Source of the DNA: Anisus vortex
Taxonomy: Eukaryota; Mollusca; Gastropoda; Planorbidae
Assembly: GCA_949126835.1 (NCBI GenBank)
Contig: OX421499.1
Span: 5,158,295 to 5,222,294, forward strand
Direction of reading: 5' to 3'
Length of the DNA: 64,000 nt
Part shown: one piece after another, positions 42,301-51,400 of the stretch
Numbering within the stretch: position 1 is the stretch's first letter
Layout of the letters: each line of letters starts with the position of its first letter
Program-made: the position numbers and the translations under genes
Notes under the pieces: generated by a model
Database searches by the model: none
The model's input: only the letters and a program-made list of their open reading frames with translations
Told to the model about the DNA's origin: nothing

Positions 42301-43274
42301 ATTAGGCACAGGTGGGAAGAGCTCAAAGGGTTAATCTTATGTATAACATGGAATTGTTTGCAATTAAACTTTGGTGGATTTTTTTTTTGAATCTTACTAA
42401 AATTAACTTTAAGGAATTTACAATATTTTCTTCCAGCTGCTGTTTTTGTCTTCCAGCTCAGTTTAAAATATTTTTTAATGAGCTTAGGAACTTAATAAAA
42501 AAATTAGATTTCTGTAAATCTAGATTTAGGCAGCACATGCAATGGAATCATTTTTTTATGTCACTGCGTCAGAGAGCCCCATATTTATATATATTTAAGT
42601 TATAATTTTATATTTATATTAAATTATATTGATGGAGTTGGTAAAAAATGTGTTTGCCTCATTATAATTACAGTTCATTTTTATTATACTAGAAAAATAA
42701 ATCCATTTTTAAACATAGAAAACAAAAGCTGATGCTTTTTAAAGCTAACAATGCCAATACATACAAGTCTATCAAAGAAACATATATAATATATTATCAC
42801 ATCAAATACCTGAATAGTCATAGAATTCCACTGACTCGTGAGTTTCATTTAAAGGTGCTGTGGATAGAGAACTCATTTTATTTTCATGTATCTTACAAGT
42901 TAATAACTTTAAAGTGGAGTTGAATGTTTATTATTAACTATTAAGCTTTTAAGACTTGAATCTATTGCTTCTCAATAAGTTAAAAATACTGCCAACTGTA
43001 TAAATGCATGGTTCATTTAATAAGTTAAAATACTGCCAACTGTATTAATGCATGGTTCATTTAATAAGTTAAAATACTGCCAACTGTATAAATGCATGGT
43101 TCATTCAATAAACTCCCAGCATCATTGATGATTTAGTTTACCTTTTATTTTACGGCTCCGTTTACCCTGTGAGTAATTTGCTGTTCCGTGGGTAAATCTG
43201 CGATTAGAGTATGACGTGTAACCATGTAGCTTTTGTTTGCTGTCCCTCTCAGAAATTTGTGGCGTCTCTGTCAT
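30261..43274 (-). CDS. CENPL: Centromere protein L (CENP-L), 349 aa, 10 exons
   Basis: Join (minus strand): 43274-43142, 41044-40932, 40377-40299, 39483-39433, 38568-38408, 37140-37053, 34836-34725, 33065-32954, 31806-31744, 30398-30261. All phases match and the frame is open to TGA. Length is close to vertebrate CENP-L (~344 aa). Recognised by the collinear blocks KKTWKVYSMSPLYNFK, FTYYPVILIAGNKLRS, HFDCHTSPLTF..DLRWM, SIDEDDVEKFVEALESHHEY and VAYVSSQGKIK, each in the expected order. In other animals CENP-L pairs with CENP-N in the constitutive centromere-associated network and helps read CENP-A nucleosomes. That role is inferred from the family. The N-terminal ~45 residues are basic and probably disordered. 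The exon 7 donor lies inside a 33-bp tandem array that repeats the splice site. The gene is transcribed away from FITM, whose start is 4.8 kb upstream. Confidence 0.92.
31390..31605 (+). mobile_element. SINE family A-related copy
   Basis: Diverged member sharing CCCCCGAGTCTACCCAGCTC and GGCATTGTGCTGGCTACACA. Very close to the copy at 33905, with which it forms a distinct subfamily. In CENPL intron 9. Confidence 0.78.
31744..31806 (-). CDS. CENPL: CENPL exon 9 (63 bases)
   Basis: Acceptor GCTTTGTTTTTAG and donor AAG|GTAAAT, phase 0 to 0. Encodes KLSLLEVGTPVAYVSSQGKI and K (residues 284-304), matching the ...V.S..A..DGKIKI strand of the family. Confidence 0.9.
31981..32060 (+). mobile_element. 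tRNA-like SINE head
   Basis: CCTAGCTGAGTGGTTGGTAT (A-box-like) and CCTGGGTTCAATTTCCC (B-box-like) with tRNA-like spacing. The 5' acceptor-stem bases do not pair with a 3' stem, so not a working tRNA gene. Confidence 0.6.
32954..33065 (-). CDS. CENPL: CENPL exon 8
   Basis: Acceptor TTTACATGACTTCAG and donor AGT|GTGAGT, phase 2 to 0. Encodes IKDGALDSLTSIDEDDVEKF..HHEYAMKIIFS (residues 247-283), the acidic helix region of CENP-L. Confidence 0.92.
33174..33378. mobile_element. hAT-like MITE (GGTCGGCAACC family)
   Basis: Ends CAAGGGTCTGCAACATACGG and AAGGTTGCCGACCCCTG. Flanks ACTTAAGG and AATCAAGG are an imperfect 8-bp duplication. In CENPL intron 7. Confidence 0.82.
33540..33740 (-). repeat. 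Unclassified interspersed repeat, shorter copy
   Basis: Shares GCGAGCCAACATGTTAATGA..AAGGGAAATTCTGCA and the poly-G end with the copy at 53465-53880. The open frame on this strand is not conserved between the two copies. Confidence 0.65.
33905..34165 (+). mobile_element. SINE family A-related copy
   Basis: Sister of the 31390 copy (GTGTCCCCCGAGTCTACCC, TAGATTGAAGGGGTGGCTAG, TGTGGCTACAGAAATTATGA), ending GGTCTGAAGGGGTTA. Confidence 0.8.
34410..34750 (-). repeat. 33-bp tandem array carrying repeated splice sites (CENPL exon 7 / intron 7)
   Basis: Ten units of a 33-bp repeat. On the gene strand each unit reads TTTGTTTTGTAG, then GGATCTCTTGTCAAG, then GTAAGA or GTAATA, i.e. a 3' splice-site look-alike, a 15-base exon tail and a consensus donor. 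The unit nearest 34750 is the real end of exon 7, so the array grew from the exon-intron boundary. Donors: seven GTAAGA, three GTAATA including the one actually needed. Confidence 0.95.
34725..34836 (-). CDS. CENPL: CENPL exon 7 (3' end lies in the tandem array)
   Basis: Acceptor TTTTTTTCTTCTCCAG and donor TCAAG|GTAATA, phase 1 to 2. Encodes residues 210-245 (PVLMQYSLQNVSDSLTTIQY..CRDLLS). Its last 15 bases and donor form the first unit of the 33-bp array at 34410-34750. Confidence 0.9.
34925..35235 (-). mobile_element. SINE family B element
   Basis: Same layout as 24425-24860: terminal GCCCAGCGTTGCCCTGGGTG, tRNA-like boxes (GGGTTCAATTCTCC near 35105 on the minus strand), end TTTATATATATAGAT. 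In CENPL intron 6. Confidence 0.72.
35392..36263. mobile_element. hAT-type element with TAGGGATGTTAA termini and AACCGG subterminal repeats
   Basis: 872 bp with ends TAGGGATGTTAAACG and the inverted CGGTCTTAACATCCCTA, flanked by a perfect 8-bp duplication GTTTAAAG (35384-35391, 36264-36271). Both ends are dense in AAAACCGGTTTT-type palindromes, likely transposase-binding repeats. No transposase frame is visible, so non-autonomous. Confidence 0.87.
36300..36525. repeat. Two-copy tandem duplication (~115 bp)
   Basis: AATTGAGAACTAAAAAGA..GGCAGGAAACAACAGAGGAA..GTTAGGAATATAGAT is present twice with minor differences, adjacent to the hAT element above. In CENPL intron 6. Confidence 0.85.
36700..36955 (-). 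mobile_element. SINE family A copy
   Basis: From ACCCTTCGGACCAATTCGGT to ACGCCAGCCAAACGCACTGC, near full length. Confidence 0.82.
37053..37140 (-). CDS. CENPL: CENPL exon 6
   Basis: Acceptor CTGCTGTTTTCACAG and donor GCAG|GTGTGT, phase 0 to 1. Encodes RHFDCHTSPLTFSNNDLRWM and following residues (180-208), a strongly conserved CENP-L block. Confidence 0.9.
37860..38055 (-). mobile_element. SINE family A copy, truncated tail
   Basis: CGGTGAAGCAGCATTCACCA through TACAGAGTTGGGTACACTCA to a degraded head. The tail lacks the GGACCAAA segment. Confidence 0.75.
38408..38568 (-). CDS. CENPL: CENPL exon 5
   Basis: Acceptor GCTAATAATATCAAG and donor GAG|GTTAGT, phase 1 to 0. Encodes the hydrophobic strand SKIVVLTALMICVDV and FTYYPVILIAGNKLRSNILL (residues 127-179). 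Confidence 0.9.
39433..39483 (-). CDS. CENPL: CENPL exon 4 (51-base small exon)
   Basis: Acceptor TTTTATTGTCACAG and donor GAAG|GTGAGC, phase 1 to 1. Encodes DDPEAIQIQITEEKYGE (residues 109-125), matching the DPEAFLVQI-type strand of vertebrate CENP-L. Confidence 0.88.
39885..39985 (+). mobile_element. SINE family A 3' fragment
   Basis: CACACAATCACCCAGTATGC, CCACAGAAACTGGTGAACGC, ending TTGGTCCAATGGGA. Confidence 0.75.
40299..40377 (-). CDS. CENPL: CENPL exon 3
   Basis: Acceptor GTGTTATTTTAG and donor ACAG|GTAGGT, phase 0 to 1. Encodes residues 83-108 (FASAEESSGKSSFSIYKGLN). Confidence 0.88.
40555..40800 (+). mobile_element. LINE 3' end fragment
   Basis: Same family as 24890-25615 (CCTTATCCCTTATTTGAGAA, GGGTTGCCTGAACAAACCAG, ATATATAAGATAACG). 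The empty form AGTACCC at 40607 is useful for comparing with the TAGGCCTA-filled copy at 25208. Confidence 0.78.
40932..41044 (-). CDS. CENPL: CENPL exon 2
   Basis: Acceptor TTGTTATCATCCACAAG and donor GAG|GTAAGT, phase 1 to 0. Encodes the conserved K-T-W-x-V-Y-S-M-SPLYNF start of the folded domain (residues 45-82). Confidence 0.92.
41268..41352. repeat. ~19-bp tandem repeat
   Basis: GAGGACCTATGTCTAACT repeated about five times, lying 220 bases upstream (gene strand) of CENPL exon 2. Confidence 0.9.
41365..41625 (+). mobile_element. SINE family A copy
   Basis: Head GGGCACGGTGGCCAAGCAGA, B box GGTTTGAATCC, body CTACCCAGCTCTAATGGGTA, tail GCTGCTTTACCAGC..TTTGGTCAGA. Confidence 0.83.
41805..42334. 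mobile_element. piggyBac-like non-autonomous element (TTAA-flanked)
   Basis: Flanked by TTAA on both sides, with ends CCCTTTAAGC and GAGCTCAAAGGG as short inverted repeats. Just inside the left end the palindrome CCGCTAAAGCGG occurs twice. No long transposase frame. The TTAA target and CCCTTT tips point to piggyBac, though other TTAA-specific families (Kolobok) cannot be excluded. Confidence 0.65.
42965..43112. repeat. Three-copy ~45-bp tandem repeat
   Basis: AATAAGTTAAAATACTGCCA..ATGCATGGTTCATT three times, ending 30 bases from the donor of CENPL exon 1. Confidence 0.9.
43142..43274 (-). CDS. CENPL: CENPL exon 1 (start)
   Basis: ATG at 43274-43272 with A at -3. It encodes 44 residues, Ser/Lys/Arg-rich, and ends AAAG|GTAAAC in phase 1. 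No upstream in-frame start is needed. Confidence 0.85.
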
Positions 43275-43884
43275 CTTAGTATTCTAATATTCATTCCAGC
43301 TGCCTGGAACACAAGTCATTCATATGAAAAATAATGTTGAATAAAAATATCCTAGGTATAAGTCTGCTGCTTTGAAATTGACTTTTAATTGAATACATTT
43401 TTTTAAAATTCATTTTAACATGGTACCAATATTTTATTTAAAACAACTGCCACTATTTCATAACTAAAACCCTAAAAAATGCATTATACCTTTTTTACAA
43501 TTTTTGTCGTGATTCAATGACACAGCATTTATATACAATTGATTAAGTTTCATAATAAATATAATACTATAACTATCAAATGATATAAACTAAGGAAAAA
43601 AATCTGTAACCCGAAACTCATGCATTGAGTATTGACATTAATTGGTAATTTATACTCCGTAAACTTTAAAAAGGCCTACTGCAGACCTGCCTACCCCCCA
43701 CTGGACCCATGAGGAAGACAGAGGCTAGTTATGTCGGAGATTTTCCAACTGATGAGGGAGATTTAGAGCAGCATAACAAAAATACATAATAATATAATAA
43801 TAATTATACACAAACTATTTTATCATGGTTATAAAGAAACACAGGTTTGCAGCATAATATATGATAATATTTAATATACATGAA

Positions 43885-44152
43885 ATTTCATGTATCATTC
43901 CAAATGCAATGGTCAGTGCAGGTCTTCCTGACCATTGAAAAAATACGCTCACAAGGCGTGCTAGAGTGGGGAATTGTGAGTATCCCCTTCATGACTAGAG
44001 AGTTGGGGATACTTGGAGGACAACTTTGTCCAGCTGTGATCAATCCGTTCATTTACTGGCAGATTAAAGTCAGTACTCTGCAGCTTGGCGAACTGCTCAA
44101 GGATAACATCCCTGTCAGCATCCCCCATCAGCATTGGAAACCTATCTAAGAA
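43885..44152 (-). pseudogene. hAT transposase C-terminal fragment, one frameshift
   Basis: Minus strand: a frame with DRFPMLMGDADRDVILEQFA and IDHSWTKLSSKYPQLSS breaks at a single-base shift near 43990. The next frame gives MKGILTIPHSSTPCERIFSM, the unmistakable hAT dimerisation block. No terminal repeats were seen at its edges, so an isolated fragment in the CENPL-FITM interval. Confidence 0.82.
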
Positions 44153-44539
44153 GTAATGTAGATGGGAAGACGTAATGTTCTTTCTTTCATACTACTGGGT
44201 GAAGGTGATGTCAACCAAGCCCTAAATTCTATTTATATCAAGAAGGTGACCTAATTGTTCATTTTTATTTTATGATCTACAGTAGCCTACACTTTGTTTT
44301 GAATTACACTGCATTTTAGTGCATTGCAATCATAATCATAAAATTTTTTTAATTAGGAAATTAACAATTTAAAAATAGTATATATTTATTAGTAAATATT
44401 TTATTACTTTTATTAAATAGCAGCCTGACACAACCGAATTCTCTACAAGCTTTTGACACTCTAAATAGTCATTAGCCTATTTTCTTTACTATTTAAAATT
44501 TTCCAAATTTTCAAAATTATTGAAAATACCTGTTTTTAA

Positions 44540-45480
44540 TTTATACAAAAGCTAAATTCCCCTGCGATGCCCGGAGAATATTAAATAGGCCTGTATAAGT
44601 TACAGATAAAAATCTCATAAAATATATAAGCTACACTACAATGAACAAAAAGATATAGATTTAATCATTTAAAAAATATACTCTAATTAATATTTACTGA
44701 AAACATCTAGGAAAGTAAATTTAAATAAATATTGTAATCGGGTTAAAAATAGGAGTCTTTTTATTTAACAGAAAGCTAAATAGCATGAAGTTGCCCGTGG
44801 GAAAAAAAATACATAGCTAAAGGCCTACGTGTTACAGCAAAAAAATTATAAACTACAATAGGGCCTAAACAGAAAGCTATTTATATAATAACCTTTTATT
44901 TAATTAAAAAATATAATTATTATTTATTAATCTAAAAACATTTAAGAAAGTAATTAAAAATAAATATTATAAACAGGTTACAGGGTTCCTGCACCAAATC
45001 TAGAACTAAATTCCAGGAGCTTTCAAGGGTTAAATAAGGGCATGTCTTTTTAATTAACAAAAAGTTAAAACCATTCCTATGAATGAGAATTGAACACTCA
45101 TCTCCCACATGCATCTAAAACATAATAATTAGATTTTACTTGCTGTGAAAACATTTTAGAAAAGCTTTTTAAGTCCTATACTATAATTCTTTACAATCTT
45201 TAAAAATAAAAAGTAATATTAATGTAAATTTTTTTTTTAAGTAGAAAAAGAAAGCTATCAGTGTGAAATTGAACCCAGGTCCCCCACCCCCCACTTAGCA
45301 GTCGGATATGCTAATCCCTCATCTAGAGAGGACGCTTGCTGGAAGTTATAATACTGTCAACTGTAGCAAAAGTAATACATATGAGACAATAAGGTCACAT
45401 GTCTTTAAATAAACCAATGGGATCGGAATCCACGCACACAGTCTGCTATACATATATATCGATAAGAGAGGTGTATTATG
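44540..45480 (-). mobile_element. Compound SINE-B-like / TATA-flanked repeat remnants
   Basis: Several degraded copies of the 24425 element: CCTGCGATGCCCGG at 44563, TGAAGTTGCCCGTGGG at 44786, and a tRNA-like B box (GGGTTCAATTTCAC complement) near 45275. Boundaries uncertain. Confidence 0.5.
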
Positions 45481-48033
45481 CACAGAGACCTGCCCATAAT
45501 TATAATGCTGAGCGCCCAGAAACATTTGTAAGAGCAGACGTTTCTCATCCTAGTTATATAAACGATTTTGCGTGTGTGTGCATAACAGTGATTTTTATGG
45601 GCAAAAGATTAGACTAAACATAATAATGATTGTTAATATAAAAATATTACACCATGTTGGCAGGTGTAGGGTATACCTAATCTAATAGAGTATGAAACAG
45701 ACCTATATATACTATATTATATATATGTGTGACTATGACTTAAAATGGGGTCAGTTGCTTGTGTCCATTCTAGAACTTAATGTGGGCCTACAGTACATTC
45801 ATTATCAGAATATATTTGCCTAACTTCAAGCCCTATCTAGGTGTAAATGACTGTACATAGCCTAATATAATTGTAGTGTTTAACTGATTGATTGATGTTT
45901 TTTTGTTTTCTCCCATTCTGAGTCATTCTCTTGTGATTAACTGGTCACTGGGTATGAGACGTCAGAACAATTGGCCTACATAAAAAATCATGACGACATG
46001 AGCACAAACTGACACACCAACAATAATGAATAATGACCCTTGCCCTTACACTAAGTCTGCAGGTGCAGAATATTCTTATCTTTAATAGGCCTATAAGCAT
46101 GGCACAAACAGGTTGCAAAACCAAAGTTATTTATAAGACTGCTGCAATCACTGCAATGTCTCATACACAATGTAACACAATTATAAAAGCAAAAAACTTC
46201 TAAGGCTAATGACCTGCAGAGGCAGAGAGGATATAAATTATAAATAGATTATAAAAATTATAGTATAATATAAATCATATATCACTATTGTCAAGTATTG
46301 TCCATTGAATCACTAAACCAGCCACGCATTTTGCCCATAATATTATAATATATTATATTATGGCAGGTTTCACAATAAGGATTTTAAAAGTTCCCTTTTT
46401 TTTACAAAAAAATATTTAAAGCTTTATTACTGTATTATATATCATTTTAAAGCCTAGAAACTGAGGAATCCGAATATGAAGGTTAGAAAATCAGCTGACT
46501 TTAGAATGTTTTATAGTTAATAATTTTAAGATCGGGAAATTTCGTCGGCAGAATTGTTGCCGGCGCTAAAAAATACACAAGACTAAACAGCTGCAAAATA
46601 TTAATAAAACCTACAATATTGGTTTTTTTTTCTATTTTTATGAAAAATAAACTTATAAAACGTAAAATGTCATCATTTGTGTTGTATTTTGTTATTAATT
46701 TTGTTAAACATTAAACAGAGCAGTTTGGAGTTATGAAGGACCTAGGGCTAATCTCTATATTCTATGTCATTAAAAAATAAAAAATATTATAAATTTAGGC
46801 CTAAATTACAAATAGGCCTAGATCTAGTCTAGTAAATAGTCAATTGTCTCTTAACTTTGTTTGACTGAATCAGGTAGAGTAGTGGCCTATCACAATCAAT
46901 CATCAATGTATCTGTCTCATCATTAATTATCATTAACATTTAGGCTATTTTTAAATAATAGTAATAATAGAATTCTTTTTTAACTATTAGTATTAGTATA
47001 TTTATAGCCTACTAAGTAGGCCTACTAAGTGTAACTAAAAGACTCAGTAGCCTATTAATATAAATATAAAAAATATTAATAAATTACTTAGTGACTTAGT
47101 ACTTAGTTAACTTAGGCCTAATTTGTGTCATATAAATTTAAAATAAATCATATAGTATAGGCATAGGCCTTATTGGCTTATAAGCTTATTCAATTTATAT
47201 AGGCTAATATTAATATATTAATAATAAATATATCATTGAAATTAAATAAATAGGCTATCATTACTATCAATTATTGATTCAATATCATTAATAATTAATT
47301 TTAATATTATTCCCCTCCTTTTAAAAACGTGTGCTTCTAAATTTAAGAGTAAAAGAGGTACTGACAAAGTAGTAGATTGTCACCTAAATTGCCTTTCTGT
47401 GTTAAGAACTTTTTTTTAAAGCCATTGAAAAATGAAACTCGTCAATGAGAATAATAGACTGTAAGCAGATTTAAACTCTCTAATTCTCCCACCTATGTTT
47501 GCAAGATTTCAATTACTTCCGGAAACCTTAAAAAATACTACCAATATCAACATTTCGTCAGTTAATCAAAGAACAAGCATATAGATGTAGACAAAATATT
47601 TAATTATTTAGAATTATAACATATTTAAAGCTATACAAAGTATTGAAGTCAGTAAATTACGCGTACTGATACCACGCTTTTTATTTGGAAAATAGTAGGC
47701 CTATAACTTATAATTTATAATATTTCACAGCATAAACAGTTGTCTTGAGTCTGAGTCCACTGACTTGGAGACTTGTGGACCTGGACTTGGGTATAATAAT
47801 TATAATAATTAATAATGGCTTAGCGGCTGTAGACTAAGACGCAAAAGTTACCAAATTAATTACAGTTTTAAACCTTAATATTAATTTTGAACCAAGGTAT
47901 TTTGTTTCTTTTGGTAATTTTTCGTGCTAGTTTTTAATTTTGTACATTCTTTAATTCTAAAAACAAATGAAAGTGATCTCCCTTGTTTATAATCTTCCAC
48001 CATCATTATCTTGTCAACATCTGATTCATCATC
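45481..48033. other. FITM2: AT-rich intergenic and presumed FITM upstream region
   Basis: No coding homology. Very AT-rich, with a cluster of TAGGCCTA and TAGCCTA motifs between 46080 and 47700. The FITM promoter must lie here or just upstream of 48034, but no TATA or initiator can be argued for. Confidence 0.45.
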
Positions 48034-48984
48034 ATGCCATCATCTTCTAACTTAAATTCTCGTCGTCAGGCATTCGCCGAAGCCCAGCAACAGAAAACAA
48101 CAAGACGATCAACTGGAACTAAGCCATTGCCGGCGCCCACACACGTTGGTCATTTTATCATAATGATTGTTATGAAGTTGTCTCGCACCATTTTGTTTGT
48201 TGATACCGGTGTTAAAATCGGTATTTACTTGATTGGCGTGATGATTTGCTCCATTATCTGTGATCTGTTCGTAGTCCCACGAACATACATGGCGGAAAAA
48301 CACAACTTTCTTAATCGATATTTTATCAAAGTTGGCTGGGGTTGGACATTTACATTTATTACTATTTACATTCTTCTAACTTCCCTTGTCTACTGTTGCA
48401 ATAACATGGCTAGAATATGTCAGCATTACCTCAGAGTTGTGGTAGCAACATTGTTGTGGTACATTTGTACATCATTGTTTGTACATGTTGAGTCTGTAGT
48501 AGGTGTGTGCACTGTCAACACTCATGAAAACAAGACAGCTTGCATGGATGCTGGCAACAGCTGGCTTGGATTTGACATTTCTGGACATGTATTCCTGGAA
48601 ATGCATTGCCTGCTCATCATATCAGAGGAAGTAAAGACATTCAAAAACTGGACAAAACTAGGCAAAATACTTGAAGATGAAAATCTGAGTGACAGACGGC
48701 CGCTCTCAGAAGAAGAAATTGATCAGGCTCGAATGAATTACAAAACCTTAACACCTTATATCAAAGCCACAATAGTAGTGCTTTCAATAATGCAAGTTTT
48801 ATTTGAGGTTATGCTATTTTGTTCAACAATATATAGATTTCACACATTGCCCCAAAAGGTCACTGCCTCATTTGTTGCCGTTGGCTGCTGGTTCTTCAGC
48901 TATCAAGTTCTATACAAGTCGGGGAATCCCTTTCCATTTATGCCTGTCAGTCCTGGTGCTAGTCCTTTACTATTTATGAAATGA
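48034..48984 (+). CDS. FITM2: FIT-family (fat storage-inducing transmembrane) protein, 316 aa
   Basis: Single-exon complete frame. FIT proteins are six-pass ER membrane lipid-phosphate phosphatase/acyl-CoA diphosphatases needed for lipid-droplet budding. Hydrophobic segments lie near residues 57-81, 99-121, 132-151, 181-198, 242-266 and 276-295. The family signature FDISGH is at residues 180-185 (His185), and the second catalytic histidine is in YRFH (His270). Other conserved blocks are NFLNRYFIKVGWGWTF and LLWYICTSLF. It is longer than vertebrate FIT2 (~262 aa) because of a hydrophilic N-terminus (~35 residues) and a charged insert at ~200-240 (DRRPLSEEEID). ATG has A at -3 and is followed by a Ser-rich start. 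No intron is seen, unlike the two-exon vertebrate genes. Confidence 0.93.
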   Translation: MPSSSNLNSRRQAFAEAQQQKTTRRSTGTKPLPAPTHVGHFIIMIVMKLSRTILFVDTGVKIGIYLIGVMICSIICDLFVVPRTYMAEKHNFLNRYFIKVGWGWTFTFITIYILLTSLVYCCNNMARICQHYLRVVVATLLWYICTSLFVHVESVVGVCTVNTHENKTACMDAGNSWLGFDISGHVFLEMHCLLIISEEVKTFKNWTKLGKILEDENLSDRRPLSEEEIDQARMNYKTLTPYIKATIVVLSIMQVLFEVMLFCSTIYRFHTLPQKVTASFVAVGCWFFSYQVLYKSGNPFPFMPVSPGASPLLFMK

Positions 48985-51400
48985 TTTAGTAAATTTAAAA
49001 TTTAGCTTAAAATCTGTTTGAATTTGACTAATTATTAGTTTTTACGTTCATCTAATTTTATAGTTATTAAGCTACGTCACTGTCTATGTTTTGTTTCCAT
49101 TACCGGGTACTAGGTAATCTAACTTTAAATTATTACATTACCGCCATGTAGTAAAGTGTTTTTTTTAAGTTAATACAACTATATATATATTATTGATACT
49201 CATAAGAAATCCAGAAATGTGATGAAGATTAAATCATTTAGTGTAGCATGCTAAGCTTTTATCATTTTAGATTTTAATTTAGAAGTACTTTCTGTTTGCA
49301 ACATTTTTATAAAAAATGTGAGAAAATTAAAGATTTAAATTTAGTCATTCTAAAGGATTTCAATTTTTTTTCATATTCATTTTTGTATTTGTTTTAAAAT
49401 GCATCCCATCTGCTGAATCAATTATGAAATTTGTGACTGTTTACAAAGTGTCTTAAGTAATATTTTTGGTATTACACTTGTAATGGTAATATTCTTTATA
49501 TTTATATAGTATTAGTACTTACTTTCTTTTTAATATTACATTTAAGGCAAAGACTTATTTTCAACACTTTTTTAGGGAGAGGATTTGAAATTAAAACTTT
49601 TTTTTTCAAAATATAAAACTAAATCATTAACATTTTTGTCAGTGGTGCTAAAAACTTTGCCTTAAAAAAAAATTAACAAATTAGTAGACGCTGGCATCAG
49701 CCACTTGTATTCACATATCTTGTTCTTGGCGTGGAGAAATGCACTGTTATTACTGTTAGTCTGTTTTTTTTTAAAAAGACACAAACTGTAACCCAACATT
49801 GTGGGCTTTTTGCATATAAAAGATGATTTAGACCTTTTTTCTTTCAAATGCAATATGAAGTATAATAATATGATCAAAACCTTTAAGAAACTTGTCTGTA
49901 CTGTTTTTAAGTAAGCATTGGTAATCACAAGCATTTATTTGTAATGTTTTTTTCAATTACATGCAGCCAAGGTGCTATAGAGGCATATATTCGGTTTTCA
50001 AAATGACTTTATATAAACAAGTGGTTCTTAAAGTGTGAAACTAAACAAAAACCAATAGTATAATTATAATGATAAGTTATGTTTATTTAAATTGTGTAAG
50101 TGCTGATGCAAACATGTCATGGACATGTGCAAACTATTTTGTTTTGAGAGTGATTTATATCTTTGCTGTGGAGAATTGTTCTTTTTTTACCTCCGCCCTT
50201 CTTCCCTCCTGGCGCTCTTTCACCCTTTTTTTTTTACCTTTGATTTTTTTTATCATGTTATTTATATTTGCTTAAAAGGATCTATGAATATAATTTGTGT
50301 GCTGTTTTATTTTTCTTACTGAGCATGATTTACTTGTAAATACATCAGTCTGACAAGATGTGCAGAATATAATCAGAAATTGAGATGGTGTGCAGTATCA
50401 CATAGGATTTTTTTGTTGTTGTTGTTGTCCTAATCTATACTATCAATACTATTATTGGGTGTGGAGTATAGACTTTTTGTAGTTGTATAACTAATATTGA
50501 AAAAACAACAACACTCTAAATTTCACAAAACATCGAGCCCACTCTTTGATTAGTGTTGTAATAATAATATACTCCCTACATTGATGTACCTTAAAGAAAG
50601 AGAAGAGCTTAAGCTCATTCTCCACTTCCAGAACTTGACAGCCCTGGCTGGTTCAACAAAATGTAGATGTAATTGTTAAAATAAAAATTAAATTAATAGA
50701 TTTCTTTTTTATTGGTCAAATTATAATATGAGCCAAATGGTCATTACTGGGCTGTATGTTAAAATTATGGATAGGACCTACCTGTAGAAAAAACATTGTT
50801 TTACGATTATGTGTTTTATTATTATTAGTTTTATTTATTTATTGTGTGTTGTACATTGAAAAAATACATTTACCAATGTGGAGTTTATTAACAATACTTT
50901 ACTTCTAGGAGAGGGAATTTCTGGGGTGGGAGATCTTGAGAATCTTGAGTGTTTTCAAATTCTACATCATCAAATAAAGAAAATATTTTAATAATGTTAT
51001 AGTTATAGTAAGGAAACCCTGAAATAAAAAGGGAAGAAAGATATAATGTATCTGAGACATATCACTAAGATAAAATACATTTGTTATCTATGACTATGTC
51101 AATGGCATAGTGTTACGTTTTGAAATGTATTTTTTTTTAAACTGTATTTATACATAAAGATGCACTTGCAATGTGTAAGCATTTATCGTGAATATTGTGT
51201 GACTGGAAGGCGAGTGAATGGCAGCTTGGACTCAATACGATGCTAGTCTTCTCAATACACTGATTATGTAATTATTTTCTACTATTTTTTATGTGTGAAA
51301 ACATGGGTGTTAACCTTTTATTAATTAAAAAAAAATGTGTGTTGCTCCGTCTGAGTCTCCCTGTTGTTTTAATTTTTGAATAAAACATTGTTCAAGTGTT
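48985..51400 (+). other. FITM2: Probable long 3' UTR of FITM
   Basis: No ORF with homology and notably few interspersed repeats for 2.4 kb, unlike the surroundings. Candidate signals AATAAA occur at about 50974 and at 51379, the latter followed by GT-rich GTTCAAGTGTTCAAGTATG. UTR length is inference. Confidence 0.45.
51379..51384 (+). terminator. FITM2: Candidate FITM polyadenylation signal
   Basis: AATAAA in TTTTTGAATAAAACATTG with a GT-rich stretch within 30 bases. It is one of several possible signals. Confidence 0.4.

Noticed and set aside
42044..42605. Plus-strand frames inside and beside the TTAA element as a transposase
   Set aside because: Too short, low-complexity, no catalytic aspartates or family motifs.
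43880..44149. Plus-strand 89-codon frame as a gene
   Set aside because: Antisense of the hAT dimerisation fragment.
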